Shown here: positions 42,695 through 51,549 of the stretch, one piece after another | Layout of the letters: every line of letters begins with the position of its first letter | Position numbering within the stretch: the first letter of the stretch is position 1 | Source: Promicromonospora sp042731755 | Lineage (GTDB): Bacteria > Actinomycetota > Actinomycetes > Actinomycetales > Cellulomonadaceae | Direction: 5' to 3' | Assembly: GCF_042731755.1 (NCBI RefSeq) | Contig: NZ_JBHWLR010000015.1 | Location: 89,752 to 153,751 of the forward strand | DNA: 64,000 nucleotides | Program-made: the position numbers and the translations under genes | Notes under the pieces: generated by a model | What the model was told of the DNA's origin: nothing | The model's input: only the letters and a program-made list of their open reading frames with translations | The model's database searches: none

Positions 42695-43162
42695 TTACGC
42701 GAGCTCGACCACGAGCTCCACCTCGACCGGCGAGTCCAGCGGGAGGACTGCCACGCCGACGGCGGAGCGGGCGTGCAGGCCGGCGTCGCCGAAGATCTCG
42801 CCGAGCACGTTCGAGGCCCCGTTGATCACGCCGGGCTGGCCAGTGAAGGACGGGTCGCTCGCGACGAAGCCGACCACCTTGACGATCCGGGAGATCGAGT
42901 CGAGCGAGCCCGTGACCGACCGGACGGCGGCCAGCGCGTTGAGCGCGCAGGTGCGGGCGTAGCGGGCGGCGTCCTCGGGGGAGACCAGGCCCTCGCCCTC
43001 GCCGACCTTGCCGGTGGCCTGGAGCGCACCCTCGGCGAACGGCAGCTGGCCGGACGTGTAGACGTAGCGGCCGGTCTGCACGGCCGGCACGTAGGCCGCG
43101 ACCGGGGCCGCCACCTCGGGGAGCTTGATGCCCAGCTCGGCGAGCCGCTGCTCGTGGCTCAT
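42695..43162 (-). CDS. RidA family protein (YjgF-like)
   Basis: A 155-residue YjgF/YER057c/UK114 protein of the subgroup with VSGQLPF-type signature: VYTSGQLPFAEGALQATGKVG (about residues 34-54), CALNALAAV and a C-terminal SAVGVAVLPLDSPVEVELVVE. The archetypal RidA Arg that binds imine carboxylate (in the CTR/S-x-x-R-x-x-V region) is not clearly present here; the C-terminal half reads RSAVGVAVLP. It may deaminate reactive enamines or do something else. Its ATG overlaps the stop of the upstream DUF4177 gene (ATGA), so the two are cotranslated. Confidence 0.82.
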   Translation of the reverse strand: MSHEQRLAELGIKLPEVAAPVAAYVPAVQTGRYVYTSGQLPFAEGALQATGKVGEGEGLVSPEDAARYARTCALNALAAVRSVTGSLDSISRIVKVVGFVASDPSFTGQPGVINGASNVLGEIFGDAGLHARSAVGVAVLPLDSPVEVELVVELA

Positions 43163-43326
43163 GCGTCACCGCCCGTGGGGCGCTTCAGGTAGGCGACGAG
43201 ACCGGTGCCGTCGGGTCCGGGGACCACCTGCACGAGCTCCCAGCCGTCCGAGCCCCATTGGTCGAGGATCGCCTTGGTGTTGTGAATGAGGAGGGGGATC
43301 GTCGCGTACTCCCACTTCGTTGCCAT
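43159..43326 (-). CDS. DUF4177-like small protein
   Basis: A 55-residue protein (MATKWEYATIPLL start) with a WGSDGWELVQVVPG core, the pattern of DUF4177 small proteins: a short beta-alpha-beta unit with conserved Trp residues. It overlaps the RidA gene by 4 bases, which makes it the first gene of a two-gene unit. The role is unknown; the W-E-Y and D-G-W-E-L-V motifs are shared by many actinobacterial homologues next to RidA genes. A longer open frame upstream lacks homologous sequence. Confidence 0.75.
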   Translation of the reverse strand: MATKWEYATIPLLIHNTKAILDQWGSDGWELVQVVPGPDGTGLVAYLKRPTGGDA

Positions 43327-43435
43327 GCCGACGATGCTAGCCCGCGATCGGCGACGGCGATTCCCCACGAGACCTGCACACCGGCCGGGGAGGTTTTCGG
43401 CGCGCCCTGTCAGTGACACCCCGTAACCTGGGCGC

Positions 43436-45844
43436 ATGGCCATGGCGAACCCTCGCGAGCCGCGCCGGATCACTCGGACCATACCCGCGGCTCAGCTCAT
43501 CGGACTTCTTCTCGCATTCGTGCTCACCGCCGGCGCAGGCGGTGTGATCGCGGCGGGGCTGGTGATCCCGCTGGCGTCCGGCATGGACACCGCGGTCGAC
43601 ACCGGCGTCGAGGTGTTCGAGGAGGTGCCCGCCGAGCTGGTGCCCGGGCCCCTGTCGGAGCAGTCGCAGATCTACGCGAGCGACGGCAAGACGAAGCTGG
43701 CCACGTTCTACGCGCAGAACCGCATCGTGGTGCCGCTCGACAAGGTGTCGGCCAACATGAGGAACGCCGTCATCGCGATCGAGGACGAGCGCTTCTACAC
43801 CCACGGCGGCGTCGACCCCGAGGGCATCTCCCGCGCCGCGGTGCAGAACTTCGGCGGCGGCGACACCCAGGGCGCGTCGACGCTGACGCAGCAGTACGTG
43901 AAGAACGTGCTGATCGAGGAGGCCGACCGCGCCGGCGACACCTTCGGCGTGCTGGAGGCCCGCGAGGACTCGCTCACCCGCAAGCTCCGTGAGGCGAAGC
44001 TCGCGATCGCGCTCGAGAAGGAGATGTCGAAGGACGACATCCTCCAGGGCTACCTCAACATCGCGCAGTTCGGCACGAGCGTGTACGGCGTCGAGACGGC
44101 GTCGCAGCACTACTTCGACAAGTCCGCCAAGGACCTCTCGATCGTCGAGGCGGCCACGATCGCCGGTATCACCAAGGCGCCGAGCCAGTTCGACCCGGTC
44201 GCCAACCCCGAGGACGCGTCGGTGCGCCGCAACCTCGTGATCGGCAAGATGTGGCAGCTCGGCTACATCTCCACCGCCGAGCGCGACGAGGCGATGGCGA
44301 CCAAGCTGGAGGACACGCTCGACGTGCAGCCCATCGACGTCGGCTGCGACTCGGCGGGCGGCGCGGCGTTCTTCTGCGACTACGTGATCAAGGAGATCAT
44401 GGCCAACCCCGAGTTCGGGGAGACCAGGGACGACCGGTACGACCTCCTGTACCGCGGCGGCCTGCGGATCGTCACCACGCTGGACCTCAAGATGCAGGCC
44501 GCGGCCTGGAAGACGATCAACGACTCGGTCCCGGCAGACAACGCCTACGACCTCGAGGCGGCCGTCACGTCGGTCGAGCCGGGCACCGGGCAGATCAAGG
44601 CCATGGCGCAGAACGTGCCGTACGACGCGCGGGCCGAACCCGCGGCGCGCACGACGGCGCAGAACTACTCGGCCGACTACAACCACGGCAACTCGCGCGG
44701 CTTCCAGGTGGGCTCCAACTTCAAGCCGTTCGTGCTGGCGGAGTGGCTGCGCAGCGGCCGCACGCTCCAGGACCGCGTCAGCGCCAACGCCTTCTCCGCC
44801 TACGAGACGTCGTTCCAGGCCAACGGCTGCGTGCACGCCTTCACGCACCAGCCCTGGAACGTGTCCAACGTCGACGGCGCCGCCAGCGGCACGGTGAGCG
44901 TGCTCCAGGGCACCTTCCAGTCGCTGAACACGGTCTACGCCCGGATGTCGCAGCAGCTCGACCTGTGCAACGTGCAGAAGACGGCGTGGGACGCCGGCTT
45001 CCGGCCGATGACGTCGGGCCTGACCCGCGACGGCACCGGTACCTTCCGGACCATCGACAACCCCCAGCAGGCGGACATCGACGTGCTGGCGTCGATGACG
45101 CTCGGTACGCAGGCCTCGACGCCGATCAACCAGGCGTCGGCCTTCGCGACGTTCGCCTCGGGCGGCATCTACTGCAACCCGGTCGCGATCCTGGAGGTCA
45201 AGGACCACGACGGCAAGGACGTCCCGGTCCCGTCGGCCGACTGCAAGCAGACGCTCGAGCCCGAGGTCGCCAACACGGTGGCCTACGCCATGACCAAGGT
45301 CTTCCAGACCAGCCCGTTCGGCACGGCCTGGGGCATCGCCCCGGGCCTCGCGGACGGTCGTCCGGTGGCGGGCAAGACCGGTACGACCAACGACGCGATG
45401 CAGAGCTGGTTCACCGGCTACACCCCCGAGCTCTCCACCTCGGTCTGGGTGGGCGAGGCCAGCGGCAACGTGCCGCACATGAACGTCTACCTGCCGTCGA
45501 TGTCCTGGTACGGCGCCTCGGCCAAGGCCGGCCCGATGTACGGCGGCACGATCGCCGCGCCGACGTGGCGCCGGTACATGGACCAGGCGATGGCCGACCT
45601 GCCCAAGACGGCGTTCCCCGCTCCCGACCCCGCCCTCGTCGGCAAGGCTCCGACCCCGCCGAAGACGGAGGAGAGCAACGACGGCGACGAGGGCTCGGAC
45701 AAGGGCGGCGACGGTGACACCGGCGGCGGCAACGGTGGCGACACCGGCGCCGGCGGTGGCGGTGGCGGCGACGCCGGTGGCGAGGCCGGACCCGGTGGCG
45801 GTGGACCCGGCGGTGGCGGCCCCGGCCCGGGCGGAGACGACTGA
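43436..45844 (+). CDS. Class A penicillin-binding protein (transglycosylase/transpeptidase)
   Basis: An 802-residue bifunctional peptidoglycan synthase. A short cytoplasmic tail and membrane helix (about residues 18-45) precede the GT51 domain (about 75-255), with the catalytic Glu in AIEDERFYTHGGVD near 116 and QGASTLTQQYVKN. The transpeptidase domain has SxxK as SNFK near 426, SxN in QSLNTV near 498 and KTGT near 646. The tail (about 735-802) is almost pure Gly/Asp/Pro. TAACCT at 43424 with a 6-nt gap supports ATG 43436. It makes lateral or septal wall; exact class (PonA1- or PonA2-like) is uncertain, but no PASTA domain is present. Confidence 0.93.
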   Translation: MAMANPREPRRITRTIPAAQLIGLLLAFVLTAGAGGVIAAGLVIPLASGMDTAVDTGVEVFEEVPAELVPGPLSEQSQIYASDGKTKLATFYAQNRIVVPLDKVSANMRNAVIAIEDERFYTHGGVDPEGISRAAVQNFGGGDTQGASTLTQQYVKNVLIEEADRAGDTFGVLEAREDSLTRKLREAKLAIALEKEMSKDDILQGYLNIAQFGTSVYGVETASQHYFDKSAKDLSIVEAATIAGITKAPSQFDPVANPEDASVRRNLVIGKMWQLGYISTAERDEAMATKLEDTLDVQPIDVGCDSAGGAAFFCDYVIKEIMANPEFGETRDDRYDLLYRGGLRIVTTLDLKMQAAAWKTINDSVPADNAYDLEAAVTSVEPGTGQIKAMAQNVPYDARAEPAARTTAQNYSADYNHGNSRGFQVGSNFKPFVLAEWLRSGRTLQDRVSANAFSAYETSFQANGCVHAFTHQPWNVSNVDGAASGTVSVLQGTFQSLNTVYARMSQQLDLCNVQKTAWDAGFRPMTSGLTRDGTGTFRTIDNPQQADIDVLASMTLGTQASTPINQASAFATFASGGIYCNPVAILEVKDHDGKDVPVPSADCKQTLEPEVANTVAYAMTKVFQTSPFGTAWGIAPGLADGRPVAGKTGTTNDAMQSWFTGYTPELSTSVWVGEASGNVPHMNVYLPSMSWYGASAKAGPMYGGTIAAPTWRRYMDQAMADLPKTAFPAPDPALVGKAPTPPKTEESNDGDEGSDKGGDGDTGGGNGGDTGAGGGGGGDAGGEAGPGGGGPGGGGPGPGGDD

Positions 45845-45849
45845 TCCGC

Positions 45850-46788
45850 ATGGGGACGCTGGGTAACGTCGGCAAGGCCCTCGGGATCGTCGGAGGCATC
45901 GCCGTCGCGGGTATCGCCTACGCGCACGTGGAGACCAAGCTCTTCCGCGTGCGCCGGGTGACCGTGCCGGTGCTGTCCCCGGGGCAGCGGCCCGTCCGGA
46001 TCCTGCAGGTCGCCGACCTGCACCTGACGCCGGGCCAGCGCACCAAGCAGGCGTGGGTCCGGTCGCTGGCCGCGCTCGAGCCCGACCTGGTGATCAACAC
46101 GGGCGACAACTTCGGCCACCAGCAGTCGCTGGCCCCGCTGCTCGACGTCCTGGGTCAGCTCATGGACGTGCCGGGTGCGTTCGTCATGGGGTCGAACGAC
46201 TACTACGCGCCGTCGTTCAAGAACCCCGCCCGGTACCTGCTGCCGGACGCCCGCACCGAGGGCGGCGAGAAGATTCCGCTGCCCACCGAGTCGCTCCGGA
46301 AGGCGTTCACCGACGCCGGCTGGGTGGACCTGGACAACCGGCGCGGGCTCGTGGAGCTGCGCGACGGGCGCACCATCGGGCTGGTCGGCATGGACGACCC
46401 GCACCTCGACCTCGACGTCATGCCGGAGCCGGGCCGCGCGCCCGGCGAGGAGGACGCGGTGCTGCGCCTCGGCGTCGTGCACGCCCCGTACCAGCGGGTG
46501 CTGAACCAGCTCAAGGACGACGGCGTGGACGCGATCATCGCGGGCCACACGCACGGCGGGCAGCTCTGCGTGCCGTACTACGGCGCCCTGGTGACCAACT
46601 GCGACCTGGACCGCGGCCGGGCGTCCGGCCTGCACGGCTGGCCCGGCCCGCGCCCCGACCGCGAGGGCGGCGAGGACTCGGCGTGGCTGCACGTGTCGGC
46701 GGGCGCCGGAACGTCGCCGTACGCCCAGGTGCGCTTCGCGTGCCGCCCGGAGGCGACGCTGATGACGCTGACGGCGGCGCCGAGGTAG
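45850..46788 (+). CDS. Membrane-anchored metallophosphoesterase
   Basis: A 312-residue calcineurin-like phosphoesterase. An N-terminal hydrophobic segment (about residues 8-26) anchors or exports it. Metal-binding motifs are all present: ILQVADLHL (DxH near 56-58), INTGDNF (GDN near 84), GSND (near 105; the classical GNHD His is replaced by Asp), and AGHTHGGQLCVP (GHTHGG near 238). Homologues downstream of class A PBPs are common in actinobacteria (YkuE-like) and may act on lipid or phosphate esters. It starts 5 bases after the PBP stop and is probably cotranscribed. Confidence 0.87.
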   Translation: MGTLGNVGKALGIVGGIAVAGIAYAHVETKLFRVRRVTVPVLSPGQRPVRILQVADLHLTPGQRTKQAWVRSLAALEPDLVINTGDNFGHQQSLAPLLDVLGQLMDVPGAFVMGSNDYYAPSFKNPARYLLPDARTEGGEKIPLPTESLRKAFTDAGWVDLDNRRGLVELRDGRTIGLVGMDDPHLDLDVMPEPGRAPGEEDAVLRLGVVHAPYQRVLNQLKDDGVDAIIAGHTHGGQLCVPYYGALVTNCDLDRGRASGLHGWPGPRPDREGGEDSAWLHVSAGAGTSPYAQVRFACRPEATLMTLTAAPR

Positions 46789-46804
46789 AACCAGCGGTTC
46801 TACC
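46784..46804. terminator. Bidirectional hairpin between phosphoesterase and glxR
   Basis: Perfect 9-bp stem GGTAGAACC / GGTTCTACC with an AGC loop, overlapping the phosphoesterase stop codon and lying 12 bases from the glxR stop. Confidence 0.65.
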
Positions 46805-46816
46805 CCGGCGGACGGG

Positions 46817-47530
46817 TCAGCGGGCCCGGCGCTCCAGGCGGTCGAGGTCCAGCAGCACGACGGCGCGGCCCTCGCGGCGCACCCAGCCGCGGGTCGCGAA
46901 GTCGGCCAGGGCCTTGTTCACGGTCTCGCGCGAGGCGCCGACGAGCTGTGCCAGCTCCTCCTGCGTGAGGTCGTGCGCGACGCGGATGCCGTCGTCGTTG
47001 GGCTCGCCGAAGCGGGTCGAGAGGTCCAGCAGCGCCTTGGCGACGCGGCCGGGGACGTCGGAGAACACGAGGTCGGCGAGCGTCTCGTTGGTGCGACGCA
47101 GCCGGCGCGCGAGGGCACCCAGGAGCTGGGTCGCGACTCCCGGGTGGTCCGCGATCCACTTCACGAGCGAGTCGTGACGCAGCTCGTAGACCACGGAGTC
47201 CGAGACGGACGAGGCGGACGCCGTGCGGGGACCCGGGTCGAACAGGGACAGCTCACCGAACATCTCGCCCGGGCCCAGGATCGACAGCAGGTTCTCGCGG
47301 CCGTCGCTCGACCGGCGGCCCAGCTTGATCTTGCCCTGCGCGATGACATAGAGCCGGTCGCCCGGTTCGCCCTCGCGGAAGAGCACGTCACCCCGGACCA
47401 GCTCCACGGGCACCATGGACTCGAAGAGCGCGTGCGTCTCCTCGCCTTCCATGTCCGCGAAGAGGGGGGCAGAGAGTACGACTTCGTCGTCCACCAGTGG
47501 TGTCCTCACGTGTCGGGGACTTTCGTCCAT
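46817..47530 (-). CDS. glxR: Crp/Fnr family global regulator, GlxR-like
   Basis: A 237-residue cAMP-receptor-type regulator. The cyclic-nucleotide domain (about 25-140) has REGEPGDRLYVIAQGKIKLGRRSSDGRENLLSILGPGEMFGELSLFDPGPRTASA, nearly the GlxR/Rv3676 sequence. The C-terminal HTH contains LTQEELAQLVGASRETVNKALADFATRGWVRREG, again nearly identical. These regulators control carbon metabolism, respiration and growth from TGTGA-n6-TCACA sites. ATG 47530 is chosen over the longer frame starting at 47566 because it has AGAGGTGG upstream. The methylcitrate operon ends next to it. Confidence 0.9.
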   Translation of the reverse strand: MDESPRHVRTPLVDDEVVLSAPLFADMEGEETHALFESMVPVELVRGDVLFREGEPGDRLYVIAQGKIKLGRRSSDGRENLLSILGPGEMFGELSLFDPGPRTASASSVSDSVVYELRHDSLVKWIADHPGVATQLLGALARRLRRTNETLADLVFSDVPGRVAKALLDLSTRFGEPNDDGIRVAHDLTQEELAQLVGASRETVNKALADFATRGWVRREGRAVVLLDLDRLERRAR

Positions 47531-47734
47531 CAGTCTTTTCCACCTCTCAGTCTGCCTCAATGTCACGAGATTGCCGGGTCATCGGTGTCTCTCGTGGCGT
47601 CCGCGTGGCGTGCAGCCCGACGCGATCGTCCGCCTCATGCGGGATGTCGGCTTTGCCCAGCACGAAGTAGGACGCCCGTCCATAAATCCTAGGGGTGTCA
47701 CCTGGGAGTTCGGAACGGGCGTCCTGGGAACTTG

Positions 47735-48850
47735 TCAGGGCACCTCGCGCTGCTCCGGCCCCACGTACTCGCACACGGGCCGGATGAGCGAGTTGGCGGC
47801 CCGCTGCTCCATGACGTGCGCCGTCCACCCGGTGATCCGGGAGGCCACGAACAACGGCGTGAAGATGTTCGTGTCGAACCCGATCAGGTGGTACGCCGGC
47901 CCGGCGGGGTAGTCCAGGTTCGGCTTGATGTTCTTGCGGCTGACCATGGCGTTCTCGAGGGTGTCGTACAGGGCGATCACCTCCGTGTCGCCGTAGTGCG
48001 CGGCGAGGTCGCCGAGCACGGCGCGCATGGTCGGCACGCGCGAGTCGCCGTTCTTGTAGACCCGGTGACCGAACCCCATGATCTTCTTCTTCTGCGCCAG
48101 CGCGTCCTCGAGCCAGGCCTCGGCCCGGTCGGCCGAGCCGATCTCCTCGAACGTGGCCTGCACGGCCTCGTTCGCGCCGCCGTGCAGCGGGCCCTTGAGG
48201 GCGCCGATGGCGCCCGTGACGGCCGAGTGCAGGTCGGCGAGCGTCGAGGTGATGACGCGCGCGGTGAACGTGGACGCGTTGAACGAGTGCTCGGCGTACA
48301 GCACCATCGAGGCCTCGAACGCCTGCACGACGGCGGGCTCGGCCTCCTCCCCGAAGGTCATCCACAGGAAGTTGGCGGAGTAGCCGAGGTCCTCGCGCGG
48401 GTGCACGATCTCCTGGCCGCGCCGGCGGCGCTGGTCCAGCGCGACGACGGCGGGCAGGACCGCCCACAGCCGCAGCGCCTTGGCGAGCTCCGCCTCGACC
48501 GAGGAGTCCTCGGCCTGCGGGTCGTGCGCGCCCAGGATCGACACCGCGGTGCGGCACACGTCCATGGGGTGGCAGTCGGTGGGCAGCTCCAGGATCGCGT
48601 CCCGGATGTTGTCCGGCAGCTCGCGGTGCACGCGCTCGACCGCCGTCTGCTCGGTGAGCTGCGCGGGCGTCGGCAGCTCGCCGTGCCACAGCAGGTAGGC
48701 GACCTCCTCGAAGGACTTCTTCGCCGCCAGCTCCTGCACCGGGTAGCCCCGGTACAGCAGCGAGTTCGTGTCGGGGTTGACCTTCGAGATCGCCGACGTG
48801 TCGGCGACGACTCCGGCCAGACCCTTGCGGATCTCCGTGGTCTCGGTCAT
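47735..48850 (-). CDS. prpC: 2-methylcitrate synthase / citrate synthase
   Basis: A 371-residue small-type citrate synthase. ATG 48850 has AGGAG 5 bases upstream. Active-site motifs are present: the first His in YAEHSFNASTF, the second in MGFGHRVYKNGD, and Asp in the IGFDTNIFTPLFV region; GPLHGGANEA is the substrate loop. The propionate-cycle subfamily condenses propionyl-CoA with oxaloacetate, usually with some citrate synthase activity. It is the third gene of the prpD-prpB-prpC operon, 44 bases after prpB. Confidence 0.92.
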   Translation of the reverse strand: MTETTEIRKGLAGVVADTSAISKVNPDTNSLLYRGYPVQELAAKKSFEEVAYLLWHGELPTPAQLTEQTAVERVHRELPDNIRDAILELPTDCHPMDVCRTAVSILGAHDPQAEDSSVEAELAKALRLWAVLPAVVALDQRRRRGQEIVHPREDLGYSANFLWMTFGEEAEPAVVQAFEASMVLYAEHSFNASTFTARVITSTLADLHSAVTGAIGALKGPLHGGANEAVQATFEEIGSADRAEAWLEDALAQKKKIMGFGHRVYKNGDSRVPTMRAVLGDLAAHYGDTEVIALYDTLENAMVSRKNIKPNLDYPAGPAYHLIGFDTNIFTPLFVASRITGWTAHVMEQRAANSLIRPVCEYVGPEQREVP

Positions 48851-48894
48851 GCGCACTCCTTCGTGTCGAGACTAAGTCAGGGTTTGTTTCGAGA

Positions 48895-49800
48895 TCAGGG
48901 CTCGTAGGTGAAGACGTTCGAGTCGAAGTGGTTGTAGGCCGCGTAGTCGGTCAGCTCGTAGAGCCGCGCCCGGGTCTGCATCTGCGGCACCAGGTCCGCC
49001 TGGGTGCCCGACGCCGAGATCTGGTCCAGCGCCCGTTCGGCGGCGCCCATCGCGATGCGCAGCAGGGTGACGGGATAGATCACGAGCTGCGCCCCGGCGT
49101 CGTGCAGCTGCTTCGCCGTGAAGAGCTCGGACTTGCCGAACTCCGTCATGTTCGCCAGCACCGGCACGTCGAGGGCCGAGGCGACGGCCTCGAACTCGGC
49201 GAGGTCCTTCATCGCCTCGGGGAAGATCGCGTCCGCCCCGGCGTCGGCCAGGGCCTTGGCGCGGTCGATCGCGAGCCTCAGCCCGCGCTCGCCCGGCTCG
49301 GTGCCGCGCACGTCGGTGCGCGCCATGATGAGGAAGTCGGGGTCGCGTCGGCCGTCGGCGGCGGCCCGGATGCGCCGGACGGCGTCGCCGAGCCCGACCA
49401 CCTCCTTGCCGTCGAGGTGGCCGCAGCGCTTGGGGTTGACCTGGTCCTCGATGTGGATGCCGGCCACGCCGGCGTCCTCCATGGTCTGGACCGTGCGGGC
49501 CACGTTCATGGGCTCGCCGAACCCGGTGTCGGCGTCGGCGAGCACGGGCAGGTCGGTGACCCGGGCGATCTGGCCGGCCCGGCCGGCCACCTCGGTGAGC
49601 GTCGTGAGGCCGATGTCGGGCAGGCCGAGGTCGGCCGACAGGACGGCGCCCGAGACGTAGACGCCGTCGAACCCCTTGTCCTGGATCAGCTTGGCGCTCA
49701 GCGGGTTGAACGCGCCCGGGAGCCGCAGGATGTCCGGCCCGGCGAGGGCCTCGCGGAAGGCCCGGCGCTTGGCCGCGGGGGTGAGGTGGGAGTAGAGCAT
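48895..49800 (-). CDS. prpB: Methylisocitrate lyase
   Basis: A 301-residue PEP mutase/isocitrate lyase-fold enzyme that splits 2-methylisocitrate into pyruvate and succinate. The catalytic loop is VNPKRCGHLDGKE with Cys126; the Mg-binding Asp residues are in LADADTGFGEP (about 88-98). The segments ARTDVRGTEPGERGLRLAIDRAKAL and FPEAMKDLAEF fit PrpB. Its ATG overlaps the prpD stop (ATGA), so synthesis is coupled. It acts in the cytosol in propionyl-CoA detoxification. Confidence 0.94.
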   Translation of the reverse strand: MLYSHLTPAAKRRAFREALAGPDILRLPGAFNPLSAKLIQDKGFDGVYVSGAVLSADLGLPDIGLTTLTEVAGRAGQIARVTDLPVLADADTGFGEPMNVARTVQTMEDAGVAGIHIEDQVNPKRCGHLDGKEVVGLGDAVRRIRAAADGRRDPDFLIMARTDVRGTEPGERGLRLAIDRAKALADAGADAIFPEAMKDLAEFEAVASALDVPVLANMTEFGKSELFTAKQLHDAGAQLVIYPVTLLRIAMGAAERALDQISASGTQADLVPQMQTRARLYELTDYAAYNHFDSNVFTYEP

Positions 49801-51332
49801 CAGGCGCGCCCCAGCTCGAACAGGCCGGTCGGGGCCGGGACGGCGTCCAGGACGCCCGGGGCGGCGACGATCGTGAGCTCACGGACCTCGGCGGGGGTGA
49901 GCTCGGGGAGGCGCTCGGCCAGGTCGAGGAACCGGTCGATCTCGGCGTCCGACAGGATGCCCGCGGCCAGCGTGCGGAACTTGGCCACGTAGTTCGCGCG
50001 GGCGAACGGGCGGGCACCCAGCGGGTGGGCGTCGGCGACGGCGATCTCGCGCGTGACCACCTCGCCCGAGGTGAGCGTGATCTCGACGCGGCCGCCGAAC
50101 GCCTTCTCGGCGGGGTCGGTCGAGTGGTAGCGGCGCGTCCACTCCGGGTCCTCGGCGGTGGTGACCTTGCGCCACAGCTCGACCGTGTCCGGCCGCTGCG
50201 CGCGCTCGGGGGCGTAGGAGTCCACGTGGTGCCAGCCGCCGTCCTGCAGCGCGACCGTGAAGATGTACGGGACCGAGTGGTCGAGCGTCTCGCGCGACGC
50301 CGTCGGGTCGTACTTCTGCGGGTCGTTCGCGCCCGAGCCGATGACGTAGTGCGTGTGGTGGCTGGTGTGCAGCACGATCGAGGCGACGTTCGCGGGGTCC
50401 CGCAGCTCGGGGCGCTCGTTGCCCAGCGCGCGGGCCATGTCGATGATCGCCTGCGCCTGGTACTCCGCGGAGTGCTCCTTGGTGTACGTGTCGAGGATGC
50501 CGGTCCGCGCCTCGCCGGGCTCGGGGAGCACCACGTCGTAGGCGGCGCCCGGCCCGTCCAGGAGCCACGCGACGACGCCGTCCTCGCCCTCGTAGATGGG
50601 CTCGGGGGAGGTCTGGCCGCGCATGGCGCGGTCCACGGCCTCGATCGCGAGCTTGCCCGCGAAGGCCGGCGCGTGCGCCTTCCAGGTGGAGATCTGGCCC
50701 TTGCGGCTCTGCCGCGTGGCGGTGGTGGTGTGCAGGGCCTGGCCGATCGCCTGGAACACCGTCTCGGTGTCCAGCCCCAGCAGCGTGCCGATGCCGGCCG
50801 CGGCCGACGGGCCGAGGTGCGCCACGTGGTCGATCTTGTGCTTGTGCAGGCTGATCGAGCGGACCAGGTCCACCTGGATCTCGTAGCCGGTCACGATGCC
50901 GCGCACCAGGTCCCGGCCCGAGCGGCCGGCGTGCTGCGCCACGGCCAGGATCGGCGGGATGTTGTCGCCCGGGTGCGAGTACTCGGCGGCGAGGAACGTG
51001 TCGTGGAAGTCGAGCTCGCGGACGGCGACGCCGTTGGCCCACGCGGCCCACTCGGGGCTGCTGGTGGCCTCGGGGGCCAGGCCGAAGACCGTGGAGCCCG
51101 GGGTGTAGGGGTGCGCCTGCGCCTGCGAGCGGGCGGCGACGGCGGGGCCACGCGTCAGGCTGGCCGCCGCCACCGAGGCGTTGTCGATCACGCGGTTGAT
51201 CACCATGTCGGTGACCTCGGCCGTCGGCTCGACCGTGTCGGTGGCGAGCTCCGCGAGCTTCCAGGCGAGCTGGTCGGTGCGCTTGAGCGGCTCGGCGGAC
51301 GGGTAGACGCGTAGGTGGTGCGTGTACGGCAT
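49800..51332 (-). CDS. prpD: 2-methylcitrate dehydratase
   Basis: A 510-residue MmgE/PrpD-family dehydratase that converts 2-methylcitrate to 2-methyl-cis-aconitate. ATG 51332 has GAGGAAGAG upstream; the open frame extends to 51482 but the extension is not family-like. The typical segments are NGVAVRELDFHDTFLAAEYSHPGDNIPPILAVAQ (about 105-138), HLGPSAAAGIGTLLGL and DHSVPYIFTVALQDGGWHHVDSY. It opens the prpD-prpB-prpC operon. No PrpR regulator is adjacent; the regulator is unknown. Confidence 0.94.
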   Translation of the reverse strand: MPYTHHLRVYPSAEPLKRTDQLAWKLAELATDTVEPTAEVTDMVINRVIDNASVAAASLTRGPAVAARSQAQAHPYTPGSTVFGLAPEATSSPEWAAWANGVAVRELDFHDTFLAAEYSHPGDNIPPILAVAQHAGRSGRDLVRGIVTGYEIQVDLVRSISLHKHKIDHVAHLGPSAAAGIGTLLGLDTETVFQAIGQALHTTTATRQSRKGQISTWKAHAPAFAGKLAIEAVDRAMRGQTSPEPIYEGEDGVVAWLLDGPGAAYDVVLPEPGEARTGILDTYTKEHSAEYQAQAIIDMARALGNERPELRDPANVASIVLHTSHHTHYVIGSGANDPQKYDPTASRETLDHSVPYIFTVALQDGGWHHVDSYAPERAQRPDTVELWRKVTTAEDPEWTRRYHSTDPAEKAFGGRVEITLTSGEVVTREIAVADAHPLGARPFARANYVAKFRTLAAGILSDAEIDRFLDLAERLPELTPAEVRELTIVAAPGVLDAVPAPTGLFELGRA

Positions 51333-51367
51333 GGTGACTCTTCCTCGATTCACGTGGACCGTCGTGG

Positions 51368-51389
51368 GGTCCGGGGCGCTGCCCGGACC
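51368..51389. promoter_or_regulatory. Inverted repeat upstream of prp operon
   Basis: GGTCCGGG-gcgctg-CCCGGACC, perfect 8-bp arms with a 6-base centre, 36 bases upstream of the prpD start. It could be an operator or a 5' leader hairpin. Confidence 0.4.
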
Positions 51390-51549
51390 GTAGGGCGGGC
51401 ATCGGGTCGCGACCGCTCGGCTGGTGGACGGCGGGTGCGCCCTTGACCTTCTCATACTCCGCGTCCTAGGTACACGAGCCAACCCCGCGCCAGGTTCCCG
51501 ATTGCGGCGATCCCGGGTCGATGTCAGTGGCGGTCGCTACTGTGGCGAC

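Noticed and set aside
45700..45844. Gly/Asp-rich repeats as a CRISPR or DNA repeat array
   Set aside because: They are in-frame low-complexity codons (GGCGGTGGC) of the penicillin-binding protein tail.
51424..51549. Longer nth start at 51424
   Set aside because: The extra 42 residues show no family sequence, and the TACTGT box 6 nt before GTG 51550 fits the leaderless pattern.
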